Source: Diplosphaera chodatii
Taxonomy: Eukaryota; Chlorophyta; Trebouxiophyceae; Prasiolales; Stichococcaceae
Direction: 5' to 3'
Length of the DNA: 64,000 nucleotides
Assembly: GCA_032358165.1 (NCBI GenBank)
Contig: JAALGY010000032.1
Location: 124,001 to 188,000, forward strand
Shown: piece after piece, positions 35,350-48,500 of the stretch
How positions within the stretch are numbered: the first letter of the stretch is position 1
Layout of the letters: each line of letters opens with the position of its first letter
Notes under the pieces: generated by a model
Told to the model about the DNA's origin: nothing
The model's database searches: none
The model's input: the letters and a program-made list of their open reading frames with translations, nothing else
Position numbers and translations under genes: made by a program

Positions 35350-38300
35350 ATGGCGGCAGCAGCGGGCAACTCCCACAATGAGCGCACCTTTGCGGACTTC
35401 GACATCGACCCCCTGACGCTGGACGCAGAGGGTAACGACAAGGTCCTGGACCTGATCGAAGAGAACAACACGCTGACACATGAGGTGCATCTGCGGTGCT
35501 TCTGGCAGATGCCATAGCCCTGCGACGAATGCGTGTGGCTCCCCTAATCTGGCGTTGACAAACTTGCTGAAGTGTCCAAGCTCTGGCTGTTTGTGCATGT
35601 CGCGGCATGTGGCTGTGCCGCGTCATGCCAGGCATGTTCTGGTGAAGCACGCATGCCGCTGGACAGCTGTGCTCCTCTTGGCTTGTGACGGGCCGATCTC
35701 AAGACCTGTGATGGCAATGCGCAGGTGCGAGACCTGCGTTCGCAGCTGGCGCAGCAGGCGGCTGATGCTCGGGAGGCTGCCAAGGGCCCGCCCCCCGAGG
35801 CCATCGCAGAGATGCAGGTGCGCGCTGCATGGAGGACACCTTCGTCGGGGGACGCGGTGCCTGGTGCTTGGGGGCAGCTGGTTGCATTGCCGCAAAGCAC
35901 ACCCACGGCAGTCATGGGAATCACACACTCAGCACGGTATCCTCGGGGTTCTGGCTCCTGGCAGTGATTTTGTAGGAGGTGATGTTGCAGTCGGAGCTGG
36001 AGCGGCTGATGACAGAAAATGCGGACCTGAAGACCGGGGTGAAGGCCAGCAGCCGTCCCGGCACCCCAGGTCAGTTGCCATGCTATCCTGCAGCCTGGCC
36101 GCTTCGGTGCAGAGAAGCTGGGAGCCACGCGCAGGCACTGCTTGCGGCCCCTTGCCTGTGCGCACAGCCTTTACATGTGTCAGGGCGTCCCCTCCCGCTG
36201 CAGGGCTGGCGCGCAAGGGCAGCGGCGGGCTGGCGGGCAAGGCGCTCGCGCGGCAGGCGAGCGACGGCAGCGCCGCCGACTACACCCTGAAGCTGGAGGA
36301 CGAGGTGGACACGCTCATGGCGGAGGTGTCCGACCTGCTGAAAAAGGTACCATGCTGCTCCGCATACTGTTATATTATGCATGATGGCACGTTTTGGGCA
36401 TTCAGGACCTTGATTCCCGGTCAACAAGATGCAGGCACCAGTGAGCGGGATGAGACTGATTTCACAGATGGAAAGGCATGCATTCGAGCCAGAGCTTACA
36501 GCGATGCGGAATGCTTGCAGCTCGCACTGAGTCTGCATCCCTCTGACGACAGGTCAACCAGCTGGAGGATGACCTTGAGGACGCCAGGGCACATCCAGCA
36601 CAGCCGCCGCAGCCGCCGCCGCCGCCGCCGCCGCCGAAGAGCGATGCCGAGCTGGGACAGCTGCGGGAGGAGAATGCCACCCTGCAGCGGCGGCTCGCGG
36701 CTCTGCAGTCGCAGGTGAGGCAGGGCAGCCTTGCGCATGCACGTGCAAGTTGATGGACGCCAACCTCGGTGTCAGGGTCAGGCGCCGACAGGCGCCCTCG
36801 ACCACCGACGAGCAGTGATACTGTGCACCTGACGGAGGGTGGCATCTTGCCGTCTTGCATGCTCGCAAGTTTGGGACAAACTGGAGCAGCATGCTGATGC
36901 GGATGCGGAGACGCCTGATGTGTCTGCTCAGGCGGACTCCGGCCGCGTCCTGGGCAAGATCCCCAGCGACAAGGAGGTGGCAGAGTCCGAGGCGCTGGTC
37001 GCGGAGATCATGAGCCTGCAGGTGTGTGCGGTGCCGCTCACATGCTTGACCCAGCAACTGCAACCTGGCTGCAATGCATCCGCGAGAAAGGCTTCTGCCG
37101 CTTGATTCAACGGCAGCAGCTGAATTCTCGTTCACTGAATTCTCGTTCACTGCCACTCAGCAGTCGTATTTACAGCACTTACTGCTTTTGTTCGTCTTGC
37201 CCTGGCACGAGTACAACTCTCCTCGCAACATCAGTCATGCTGTCCGCAACAACTCCGCCGCGATCCCTACTACAGGCCCAGGTGGAGGGCGGCGGGGCCC
37301 CACAGGACGCAGCCCGGGACTCCGCCGAGCGGACGCTGGCGGCGCTGACGGAGCAGAACCAGCGGCTGAGCAGCGAGAAGGCCGCCGCCGAGGCGCAGGC
37401 CCACGACGCAGCGGTGCGCCCTTGGCATGCTGGCGTCGCAAGTTCTGCATCATGGTCCTCAGTTGCGAGGCGTACCGTCAGCAGCAGTCCGTTGGGTGCA
37501 GCACCGGGTCGCGCAGGAGGCGGACTGTGGGCGCATGGACTGCCACACTGCAGCGGTGCATGGTCTCAAAGCCACCATCCATTGCATGGTCTCCACCAAC
37601 GACTGCCGCTTCTTGACACGTACACTCTTCAATGCACAGGCTGAGCGCGCTGCAGCGCAGGAGGCGCTCGATGCGCTGACAGAGCGCCACGCCTCGCTGT
37701 CAGATGAGGTTGCTGAGCTGCGCTCGGCTGCGGCGGCATCCTCGGTGAGTGCTGGATGTGCGGGGTCGCAGGCCTCTGCATGAGCACCACCAGCTGAACG
37801 GCTTCCCATTCGGAGCCATCTTGCCTACGGTGCCCTTGAGTTCTGGCATTGTGGCTGCCAGGCGCCCCGCACGCCGTCCAAGCTCGACATGCGGATGCTG
37901 GCGGCGGTCGAGAAGGCACAGGCGGAGGCGGCGGCGATGGCGGAGCGCAACGCCGCGCTGTCAGGCTCTGTGCGGGCGCTGCAGGCGCAGCTCGCCGTGG
38001 CCGAGTGAGGACTCTCTGCTTCGCGTGGTCCTCGGATTGCGACTGCCAAAGCGCTGCTGCCTGTTGGCATACAGATTGTAGTCACCAATCCACTATCGCA
38101 TCACGGTAGGTGACAACCTTTTTGGCGAAACGCCTCTCTGCTTGGACACAGCACGCCAAGATACTGAGGTTCAGGAGGCCACAAGGTGCCCACGATCACC
38201 TCAGGACCTACGATGGTTCGGCCCCCACTGCAGGGCTGCTGCGCTGGCTGCGGCGGGCACCACGGCGCAGCTGGACGCGGCCAAGGCGGAGCTGTTGGAG

Positions 38301-41300
38301 CTGCGGGACTCCAAGATGCTGCGTGGAGACGCGGGTGCTGTCAGGTGACCTGGGGCCCGTGCAAAGCCCCTTTCCACGCACGCCCAAGCACGGGACCCAT
38401 CTTCATGCGGTACCGTCGCCACCGGAGCAGGCTGTAAGGGAGGTCAAGCATTGCCACAGGCTGGGTCTTGCTACAGACATGGCAGCTGAGAGCTCGGCCC
38501 TGCGCTTGCCTCTGCTAGGGATGCGCTGGCGAAGCAGGCGCAAGCGGAGAAGGACGCCATCGAGGCGAAGAAGCGGGCGGCCGAGGCGCTGGCGGGGCGC
38601 GCTGACGCGCAGCGCGCTCTTGACAATGTCGCCAAGTGCGTCCCACCTTGAAAACCTGTCGAAATATCATGTCAACTTCAACTGACGGCATAGAGACGCT
38701 CTCATCCTCGTGCCAGCCAGTGGTTGGCAATGGTACTCTATACCTTGAGGCCTGGTCCCTCGTGGCTAGATGCCAGAATGCGCCACAGCATCGAAAGCTG
38801 GTGGCACTTTGCCGCGTCAGCGGCGGCGCTGGTTCGAAGGCCTTCTTACGCCTGCAGGCGGATCCCGGAGCTGGAGGGCGTGATAGAGTCCCTGCGGGAC
38901 AGCAACGCGCGGCTGGAGGCAGAGGTGGCCGACCTCACCCGATCCTCGGCAACAGGCAAGCCAATGGCAGAACTCATTCGTTGCTTTAGCTGCAAGGTAG
39001 TGCGCCAAAAAAGCCCAGGCGGGCCGTGGACCGCAGGATCACACAAAGACTGCAGGTGGCTTCCTCAGAAGCAGCCTGCTCTCCCGTGGCGTGGCCTGCT
39101 GTCCGCGCAGATGTGACAATTGGGACGGCAACCAACAGCGGCTCGCCCTGCCGGTTGATGCTGGAATGAGCCACACTGCCATCGGATCAACGTGAGCGTC
39201 TGCCAGCTGGCATGTGTTCACTACCAGGTGCAGCAACATTAGGGGAGCAGCTGGCAGAGCAGCAGGAGCGGTGGGCACGGGATCGGCGCGAGGTGCAACT
39301 TGCAACTTGACGTCTGAGCCCAAAGCTGCTGTACACCTGCTGTGCCATTGACCCGTGTGCTTACAGACGCTGGACTGTTCCTCCTGCAAGCTGAGGCGCT
39401 CTTTGGAGTCATGCAGCTGGCGCGGGAGGCGGCGGCGGCGAAGGAGGCGGCGTCGGCGCTGGCGGAGGAGAACCAGGCGCTGGTGGGGCGGGTGCAGCGG
39501 CTGGTGCCGGCCCCCGAGCGCGCCGGCTCCTCCGCCTCCGACAGCCGCGACGGCTCCCCCACCAAGGTGCCTTTTACTGAGCTCCTCCTGCCAGGAGTGT
39601 GTAGCAGGTGTCGGCGAAACGCGCAGCGTGCCTGGATGCAGGATTGCCGCCATTGGCAGGCTGCGACAGCTCCCAGTTCTGAGGGGGTGGCGGGATGTGT
39701 TGAAGGACCGACATCATCAGCATGCACAAGCATCGTGCCGCATACCTTGACTAAATCAAATCGTTCAGAAAGGCCAAGCACCACTTGCCTGCAGGCGCTG
39801 GCGGGCGGCGAGGGCAACATCGCGCTCATGCGCGATCTGGCAGAGGAAAACGACAAGCTGGCCGCCGAGAACGCCCGCCTCACAGACAGGTGCGATGCAC
39901 TGCCGATGCATGCTGCACGGTGACATTCACGTGAGTGCGGGGCATGCCTCTCATAGATCATCGCAAGCTGTTGTGCTCAGCTGACCGAGTTGTTGGCGGG
40001 TGCAGCGCGAAGACGCTGCTGCAGCAGAACAGCGAGCTGATGAACCAGCTCATCGATGTGTCGCTGGGCGGGGGCGGTGCCGAGGACGAGGACCAGCCCA
40101 CGGCAGGTGTGCTGCCCTGGCAACCAAAGTACAGCTTCCAACGACTCCATTTGGTTGCAGCAACGAGTGCAGCAGAGCTGGCTGCTGATTGGCTGGCCTT
40201 GCAAACTGCAGCAGTTCCAGAGTCGCCGACAAAGCCGGCGACCGGCCCCGCCCGCCGCGACAGCTACATCTCGCCGGCGAAGCTGGCGGCGCAGCGGCGG
40301 CAGCAGGAGCAGCGCACCCCAGTCTCCGTGCAGTCTTCAGGTGAGGGAGGCACTTTTGCATTACTGGAGCGGTGCATATCGACAGACTGCCAATGCTGGT
40401 CCTGGCACGCTTGCTTGCCCTGAAGCTTGGCGGACTGGCAGAAGCACTCCACTGTTGTGGGTTGTTTCAGCTTGATGGTGCCGCTCATGCCGAGCAGGCC
40501 GACCAGCAGCAGCAGACGGCACGCCCGGCTCTGCCATGTCGCTGCCCGCGTCACCAGACGAGGCAGGGGCGGCAGGGTCGCGGCCAAGTCCGGCAGCCCC
40601 CCAGCAGCCGCAGCGCTTGACGCAGGTCGCTGAGAATGGCATTGCTGAGTGCACAGTGTCACATGTGCGCACCTGTACAACCGTCGGCCAATCCTGAGTG
40701 GGGGATGACAAGGCACCCTCCATGTTGCAGGCAGCAGTGCAGCAGCAGCAGCAGAGGCAGGATGCGGCTGCGGGCAGCAGGAAGCCGGTGTCAGCCATGG
40801 CGGCGCTGGCGGCGCTGTACGCCAAAGAGGACGCGGCTTCCAGCAGCGGAGGCAGCCCCAGGTGCAGGTTTCAGACTTTCCGGAAGCAGTGGCATGTGGG
40901 GTCCTGCACTGCACTGGTCTTCGTGTACTGCTGTCGTTCGCCATCCTGACGGCTGCACCAGCAGACATGTATGTGCAGCTTGGGCAGGCTGTGCTACCTC
41001 GAGTAGCAGTGGTGTGTACTCGCATGTGTTGGTCAGTGCGGTGTTTACACATCAGTCAGTCACACGTGCGCAGGGCACGGCAGCAGGAGACGCCGGAGGC
41101 GGCTGCGGAACCTGACAGCGCAGAGGCGGTGGTCTCGCCCAGGTCGCGTGGCGATGTCGAGGTGCTGCGCCGCCGCCACGCTCAACTGGCAGAGCAGGTG
41201 CGGTCGCTGCAGGATGTTTGCAACACTGGTCTCCTGTGCACCTGTGCTGTGCCGCCCTCGCCGCTTGTCATCAGCACCCCAGGCCCTGCTGCTGTTGTAT

Positions 41301-43712
41301 GCAAGATGCTACGTCGCGCATGCGATGCTGTCATCCTCGCGAATAGGAATGGTGTATATCGGGAACCATGTCTGCCTCCCACTGCAGGTGGAGCACAGCC
41401 AGCAGGTGGCAGAGGAGGACGCCGGACGCCGCGCAACGCTGCAGTCCCGTGCAAAGCAGCATGTGCGGTTTCCACCAGTCTTGCCTTGCTTCAGCCTGGT
41501 AGTTCTGCTGTGTGGTGTGATGATACAACATCTGTCCTATGGTGCTGTAACTTCACAGCAGTGCCTGCAGCTGCAGCAGCTTGACGATGATGCGGGTCCG
41601 CTCATGAACAATTGCGATCCTGTGCCCGCAGCTGGATGCATACGAGAAGGTGAAGGCAGAGGCCCTGCAGCGGCTGCAGAGCTTCACGTCCCAGAGCGCC
41701 GGCGCCACGCCGGCGAAGCCGCCCCGCGGGGACTCTGGCGCCGCCGGTGTCCCCCGCGCCGCCTCCTTCAGCCGCATCGGCCCGGTGGGTAGCAAGGGTG
41801 AATCTGAACCATCGTGGTCATTGCCCCGGGCAAAAAGCTGAGGTCTGGACCCAAAGCTAAGAGGCTGTACTGCAGCAGGGCTGTACTGCAGCGGGAACCA
41901 CCTCCATGCTGACGGTCCTGCATACGCTGCTTGCTTGGGCAGCTTTTGCAGTTTCACAACAGCATTACAGCTGTCTGCACGGCAGGTTTATCACCCTTGC
42001 ATCACACTGTTGCTAGGTGCGCATCAACTCGGCGGCGTCATCGTCCGCCGGGGACAGCCCGCGGCAGCCGGCGGCGCCCTACGGCGGCTTCATGGCGCCA
42101 CCCAGTAGCGGGCACCGCCGCCGCACCAGGTGCGCTAAATGTCAGCATACAACTGCGCACGCCATGCCCACCCTGGACCCTCTACTGGCCGCGATGATGG
42201 CTGACTGGCAAGGGTGTTCAGAGGGAAGGTGTCAATTTGCAAAGAACCACCACCCATCAGTAACCATGTCTTTGTGTGTCACCAGACAGCAAGCCACTCA
42301 ATGACAGAGCATTGCCCTAGCAGAGAGAGCCAAGACGGGCCCAAAAGGTCACCTGGGGATGCCCACCCAGCATGGGCGCCGATGGTGTGCTGTGAAGCCG
42401 CCCTTGGCTGCCACCTGCCAATGCGCCAAGCACAGCAGCAACAATCCCCACACTATGTCAACACCAGGAACCATGTAAAGTTGTGGGGAGAGTAGAGTTC
42501 ATCTTCACTCCTGATCGATCTCGACCCGGTGGCTGCAGCGGCGCCAGTGACGTCACGCCTGCTGTGGCGATGTCAACCGCGCCAACAGATGCCAGCCAGC
42601 AGCAGCAGCCTGGGTTGAGGGACCTTCCAGCAGCGGGCACAGCACGTGACGACGCCACGTCTACAGCTGGGTCATTCCGTGCCAGCTCGGTGGTTTATGG
42701 TGGCGGTGGCGGCGGCGGTACAGGCGCAGGTACAGGTTTTGAAGGTGTGCCACTGACTATGCACAGTCTAAACCTGCCACCTTGTAGGCTCATGGACCTG
42801 CAACCGAAGAGGGTAGGCAGAACTGCGTTGATTACACAAGCCGTGCAAGGCCTCGGGTCAGCATGACGCATGTGAAAGCCGAGGTGGACCCCTGAGCAAC
42901 TGCCGAATATGTTAGGATTTTCGGAGCTGCGCAGCTTCGGGGGCGGCGTCGGACGCAACTACAGCGACGCATCAGAAGGCTCCGCTGGCGGCTCCTTCTC
43001 GGTGAGTAGCTCACATCACGTCGTCTAAGTTTTAGAACATTTTGCCCCGGAAGCTGATCCTGCAGCAGCCAAGGAGGTTGCTGCCTGCGGTGTGGATTGC
43101 AGTAGTGCAGTGCTGCGTTACACAATCGCAGTCAACTCAGCCTATGGTGAACCCTGAGAGCAGCGTCTCGTCCTGGGTGCAGACGCCAATCCGGCGGCGC
43201 AGCAGCGTGAGCGAGGCGTCCGGCGCAGACCGCGCCGATGCGACGCGGCGGCTGCAGGAGGTGGGTGCCACGTTTTTTCAGCATTTGAACACGCTACAGA
43301 ACCACCCAGGTGGCATGACAGCGGTGATCAAACACGCCAGTGCTGTGGTCGCAGGAGGCGGCTGCGCAGCGGCCAGAGAGCCTCGAGGGTGTGCGCACCG
43401 CCGACAGGCGCGCTCGGCAGGTAGATAAACCCTGCTGATGGCACCCTACAGGCCTGCCAACCCGCACTCTGCAGCAGGAGGCGACTCCGCCTGGCGAACC
43501 CCTGCAAGCTCTGGCTGCACGCACCTCGCACTGCTGCAAGCGGCTGCGACGGTGATGGAGAGTCTGAACAAGTTGCCCACCCTGTATGGCAGGAGCTGGA
43601 AGAGGCGGCTCGCCTGAAGAAGCGAGCAGACGAGCTGGTGCACAAGGCCTACTTCCGCTACTCAGGCACGGCATTACAGCAACCCCCAGCTGACCCTGGC
43701 CCCTCACCATGA
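35350..43712 (+). CDS. Large coiled-coil protein, 28 exons, unrecognised
   Basis: Exons: 35350-35484, 35725-35817, 35976-36069, 36204-36346, 36553-36714, 36932-37021, 37276-37413, 37640-37744, 37862-38004, 38234-38344, 38519-38635, 38858-38955, 39228-39292, 39417-39566, 39795-39889, 40006-40106, 40221-40340, 40498-40625, 40731-40861, 41074-41197, 41388-41462, 41632-41784, 42017-42129, 42539-42729, 42916-43001, 43132-43260, 43355-43420 and 43593-43712. Every junction keeps phase, giving 1091 residues. It begins MAAAAGNSHNERTFADFDID. Heptad-rich coiled coil runs through most of the first half (LQSELERLMTENADLK, LREENATLQRRLAALQSQ, EAASALAEENQALVGRVQ, LLQQNSELMNQLIDV), broken by an eight-Pro run. 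The second half is Ser/Pro/Arg/Gln-rich with basic Ser motifs (RRDSYIS, IRRRSSVSE). A short helix (ARLKKRADELVHKAYFRY) is near the end. The exon ending at 38955 uses a GC donor (ACAG|GCAAGC). A cytoskeletal, Golgi-tether or scaffold role is possible but unproven. Confidence 0.85.
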
Positions 43713-43758
43713 AAACCCCCTGACGTGCGCCCAGCATGCGGGCTTTGGAGCTTCCACT

Positions 43759-43932
43759 ATGCTGTCGGCCTCCACCTGGCCTGATGCCGTGGTGAGATCT
43801 TGGGTGACAGGCAACGAGGAGAATGTGGGCGCCTTCATGCAAGCGCTGGGGTACGACTTCCGGGCGGACCCGGTGGGGGACGCGGACGGGCTGCTGTTCA
43901 AGCGGGCGCTGCGACTCACGCACCCCGACCAG
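43759..43932 (+). CDS. Orphan exon resembling Mediator subunit 18 (tentative)
   Basis: A 58-codon open segment with strong coding bias ends at a good donor (GACCAG|GTGTGG). It reads VVRSWVTGNEENVGAFMQA, then LGYDFRADPVGDADGLLFKR. The pattern of a run ending in NxxxFMxxLGY, followed about ten residues later by GLLFK/R, recalls the C-terminal half of MED18. The rest of a MED18 gene was not found: there are only 46 bp before it after the coiled-coil stop, and downstream exon candidates near 44070-44165 (LQEWQARVLLL then stop) do not match the family. It may be a gene fragment, a misjudged exon or part of an unresolved gene. Confidence 0.3.
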
Positions 43933-44635
43933 GTGTGGCAAACCTTCAAGTGGACGCAGACTGCAGTCTCACCATGGCGTCGCTGGCTCACGCTCATGCA
44001 GGGGGCCTGGGCATGGCATCCGTGGTTGGGGGGACATACACTGGCGTGCACCCTGTGTAAGTGTGGTGCAATGCAGAGCCAGGGGGCAGATGCATGGGGC
44101 CGGTCGGTGGCGTCTGCAGCGCACGCGCAGCTGCAGGAGTGGCAGGCGCGGGTGCTGCTGCTGTGAGACACATGGCCATCACAGCGGTAGAGGCGTCAGA
44201 TATGTCAGCGGCAGCTTGCCACGCGTGTCAAAGGCCATCCATTGGCCGCCTACAATGTTGGCAGCTGCCTATGCAGTAAGAGTGATGAGGGTCAGAGCAG
44301 AGCAGCAGTGAAGACACCAGACGCAAGCCACGTTTGACACATGCAGCGCGCTGAATATGCATAGGATTCTGCCACTGCTGGGACATGGCGCATGTTGCCT
44401 GCCGGCAGGGCTGATGAATCGGTGTCTTCTACACGGCATGCCAGCTTCACGCAGGCAATACACAGGTTATCAAGTGCTTTCGGGCCAGCGTGGTAGTTCT
44501 CGTTACAGGAAGAGTGCACAGGAGAGGGGTCAGGCGAGGATACAAGGCTTTTGCAGGGTTTGATTCTAGTGGCATGCAGCGGGCGGGGCGCTTTACTTCT
44601 GGCTGATACTTCGGCAACTGGGAATCTGGAGCGTT

Positions 44636-45150
44636 TCAGAGATACTTGACTGTGATGTCACCATCTGCCTGGAAGCTTATATCATACAACCCCAATACAC
44701 ATGGGCTTGCGGGCTGTGCCTTGTGGCCGTGATACAGCCCTCACCTTCTTGACCGTCAACAAGCAGGGCCTAAGTTCGTCTGGCTGGCTGCCGCCAATAT
44801 TTCTTACCCCTGCCACGTGTTGCTGACGACGAGCAACATTCGGGTGCACGAAGGCAGCAGACCTGCGGGCTTCCAATGCACCGCCTGCAGAGGTTGCTCT
44901 GCATGCCGCATATTTAAGTGTCGCCGGGCGTGACGAGATAAGCGCGGCACATGAGTAGCCTCGCTCTGATGCGGAACACCCGTCGCGTGGCTTCGAAGTA
45001 ATCCTCAGGCGGGTCAGCAGTGCCACTCGTAAGGGATGGATCGCCCTCCCGCTGCTTCATCAATCTTGGACACAAGCTAGAGGTTATATGTCGCTGAGTA
45101 GACATGCGGGTGGCCTTGCACGCCTGAATGTCAGGATCGTTGGCACCCAT
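44636..45150 (-). CDS. Small minus-strand gene candidate, unrecognised
   Basis: Open frame from ATG 45150 (MGANDPDIQACKATRMST) containing PPEDYFEATRRVFRIRARLL. Further exon-like pieces lie at about 44815-44745 (GSQPDELRPCLLTVKK, donor AAG|GTGAGG) and 44668-44636 (ADGDITVKYL then stop), which join in phase 0. The junction between the first and second pieces was not resolved. The gene would be small and would share its upstream region with the plus-strand permease at 45557. Family not recognised. Confidence 0.35.
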
Positions 45151-45556
45151 GATCCCTGAACACTCAAAGAGCGAAACGATTTAGGGGGCGTCCCCCGTGC
45201 ATAATACTGAGGTGTTATTCAGCTTTGCAGTAGCGTCTGACAAGGTCAGCTTTTGCGAGGGGTGGCGAAGCATCATGCTGCGCAGCACGCCATGCTGAGG
45301 TTTACCATGCGCAGATGAAAACATGGTGCGCTGATGTGCAGGCCACACCCATGTGACGTCTCTTCAAACCACTCAACTTGAGGCGCGGATCGCTGCGGTG
45401 CGAAGGCCTCACCACGAAGGACGAGTCGGGCGACGCTTAAGACGCAGCAAACGACAGCATCAGCAGCCTGCGCCGGCGGCAGCGGCATCAGCAGCTGCGG
45501 CAACAGCAGCACACACCAGTGGCCGCTGCAGGCGCTCCGCCTGAAGAACAGTGAAC
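45151..45556. promoter_or_regulatory. Upstream region of permease 2
   Basis: About 400 bp between the minus-strand small gene candidate and the permease ATG at 45557. Probably contains the permease promoter and leader; no element recognised. Confidence 0.35.
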
Positions 45557-48500
45557 ATGGGCGGTCCGGAGACCATTCGGCGGCTGTCCAGCCACCCGAT
45601 CGACTTGGCGGCCGCCACGGCCTCGCCGCCGGGCAGCCCCGAGTTCGTGTCGCCCCGCGGCGACGGCAGCGTGTACGGCTCGCCGCAGGAAGACTTCATG
45701 TCGGCGCGCTCCTCCAGCCTGGTGGGCTGCATGAAGTCCGCTCAGTTTTCAGTCAAGCAAATTCATGGGCAAGTTCACGCGAGGGGCCGTGGCCCGCCAA
45801 CGGCTGGAGCAAGATGCATCTCAGCACTCTGGTCTGACGGCGCACATTTGCGCATTTAAGATGCGCACCTCCATGTGGTGTCTTCCCTGCAGTCTGCGAT
45901 GGGGAGCCAGAACCTGGACGGGGCGCTGGCAGCCGCTGCCGCCGGCGCCGCTGCAGGTATGCACCTGAGGTTGTTCACTGTCAGGACAGGCTGTACCGCA
46001 CAACGTCAGCAGGTTGTCACTGAGCTTGGGCACCGTGCGCTGCGCACGGCCGCTGCCAGGGTACCAGAGAGCTGGTGGCTGCAGATGGGGAGAAGCCGGA
46101 TGCGGCGTTTCTGCCGCCGGAAACGCAGCGCTCGCACGACCCGACCCCCAAGCCGGAGGCCGGCGGCATGGCAGCGGAGAGGGCCGACAGCCTGCGGCGC
46201 ACCTTTGGCAGCCTGCCGTCCGACCAGTCCGTGGCCAGGCATGTAGCGCTGTGGTGAATGTGGGACTACCAGCATGGACCTGCGGTAGATGGCTGGCCAG
46301 TCTGCGGCGCATTTTGTGCGAAGAAACAGCAGGACGCAAAGCAAGCTGTTGTGCAACCCCACGTTACCGTGCATCCAGATGGATGTTCGCCGGCGGCGCT
46401 GGTGTATCTCTGATTACTGTCAGAGAGTCTGAAATGTGTGGCAACACCCCGACTTCAAGTTGTGGTGCAGGAGCAAGCTCGCTGCGGCCTCGGATCTGGA
46501 GGCCAACGCGCCATACGCGTCCTCCTCAGCCTTTGCCAATGCCGCGGGCTCCGGCGGCATGAAGGACCCGGACTACCAGTTTTCAGAGGTGGGAATCTGG
46601 ACGACCAGACCCAGTGTGACTACCCAGGATGACTGCTGCTGCTGCTGACAACTGGCACATGGCGGGCGGACTGCGCCATACGCCGGCTGCTAATTGCTCC
46701 ACGCTGCTGCTCGTGTTGATACGCGGGTCTGTGTACCACAGCTGTGCACACGGCGGGCACTGTGCAATGGCAGTTAGGCGCGTTTGGCTGCAGGAGGTGG
46801 CCAAGCCGAGGGGGCAGCGCTGGGGGTGGACCATCATCACCCTGCTCAGCGTGCAGCTGGGCTGGGGCCTGTGGCTCATGTGAGCGTATCTTCCACTGGA
46901 ATGTCACTGGCCACCCTGACCTCGCCGCACCTGCACACAGCAGGGCTTGGTCTGCCACTTGTGCTGAGGCTAGACCTCAAGCAACAGAGGATGACACTGG
47001 ACACAGTGCGCTGCTATGAGCTAGCGGTCTGCATGAGCCATCAAGCGCCTGCACCAAGCAACAAGCTACGTGCCACTCTTGCAGGCCATACACTTTCTCG
47101 CGGCTGGGCTGGGGCGGCGCAGCCATCACCGTCGGCGTCGTAGCATGTGAGTTCCCGCGAGAACCAAACTTCAACCTGCAACTGCTGCTGCCACGGGGCA
47201 CCAGTCAGCCATGGCCCTCTGTGCCTCTACGCCGGTTATGCCAGGCGTCACCGCTCCCATGGTGACTCCTGCCGGTGCAGTTCGTGGTCGGATCTCAGAT
47301 GTGGCTCTGACACCCTGCAGGTGCCGCACTGTACAGCAGCCGCATGATCACGCAGCTCAAGCTGCAGGTGCCGGAGGCGGTGCTGTTTGGAGACATTGGG
47401 CACGCAGCCTACGGGACCATGGTGACCCCCTTTGCTGCTCCATCCAGTGGAGTCGGCACAGATGATTGGGCCCCTGTCACACAGCCCCCGCAAACCTGCC
47501 TGGCACCGATGTGGAGCAGTTCACTCTCTGCAGTGGTGTCAGCTGCGATCTTGGATCAACTCAAGGTGATGGTGTCATGAACGCAGGGTCGCGTGTGCAC
47601 ATACCTTATCGTGTACTCACTGGACGCCACCCGGTGCATCGTCATCCAGCTGGCCGCAACGCAGTCGCTGCAGGTGACCCTCGACAGCCGTGCGGCATAG
47701 CATGGCTGCTGAACATGGCACATGATGTGTTGACGGGTTGTTACCATCTATCAACGCCACTGTATCTCTTAGCGCAGGTGCTATGCTTGTTGACTTGCTG
47801 CTTGACATCGCGGTCACAGGATGAACGTGACACCAGCTATCGACAGCAACACGAGGAAGGCCTCTAAACAGCTTGTGTATCCCACGGTGCAGCACATAGT
47901 GCGGGACACAGGTCTGAGCCTATGGGCGTATGGTGGCGTGGTTGCAGCTGCAGCGTTTCTGATGGTGCAGGTGCGCAGTTGCCCAATGTGCCCTCCCTGT
48001 ACCGATGTCATTTCATAACGTCAAACCTACTTGCTTTTGCTGCACAGCACCGTGCCGCAGCCACACAGGGGCTCTCCTGTGGGCATAGCACACGTCTGAT
48101 TGTGCTACCTGGTCAGTGGTTCATGCTTGTCACAAGCCTACCCAGCGCACCATCTCGTAGATCATCTGCCAGTCCAGCATATGAACTGCGACCTCCTCAT
48201 GCCCGTGCAGGTGCAGTCCCTGCCCAACCTGACGGGCTTCCTGACCATTGGCACCACCGCTTGCCTGACAGCGCTCGGCATCACCATCGCAAAGCTGGCG
48301 CAGCACCCTGTGCCCGGGGTGAGCGCACCGCCTGAACGCGCCACCTGCCATCTGCCGCCTGCCTGGATCTGCACCCCGTACTTTGACAATCTGCGATTGC
48401 ACGTCCACCTCGTGTACACACGATACCCAAAAAACCCAACCAGCGAGCCCCCTGATCTGCAGGCACAGCACGAGGTGTTCCGCTTCACGGCGGCTGACCA

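Noticed and set aside
35480..36718. 412-codon plus-strand frame
   Set aside because: It runs through introns and reads real exons of the coiled-coil gene out of frame; the phased exon model explains the coding signal better.
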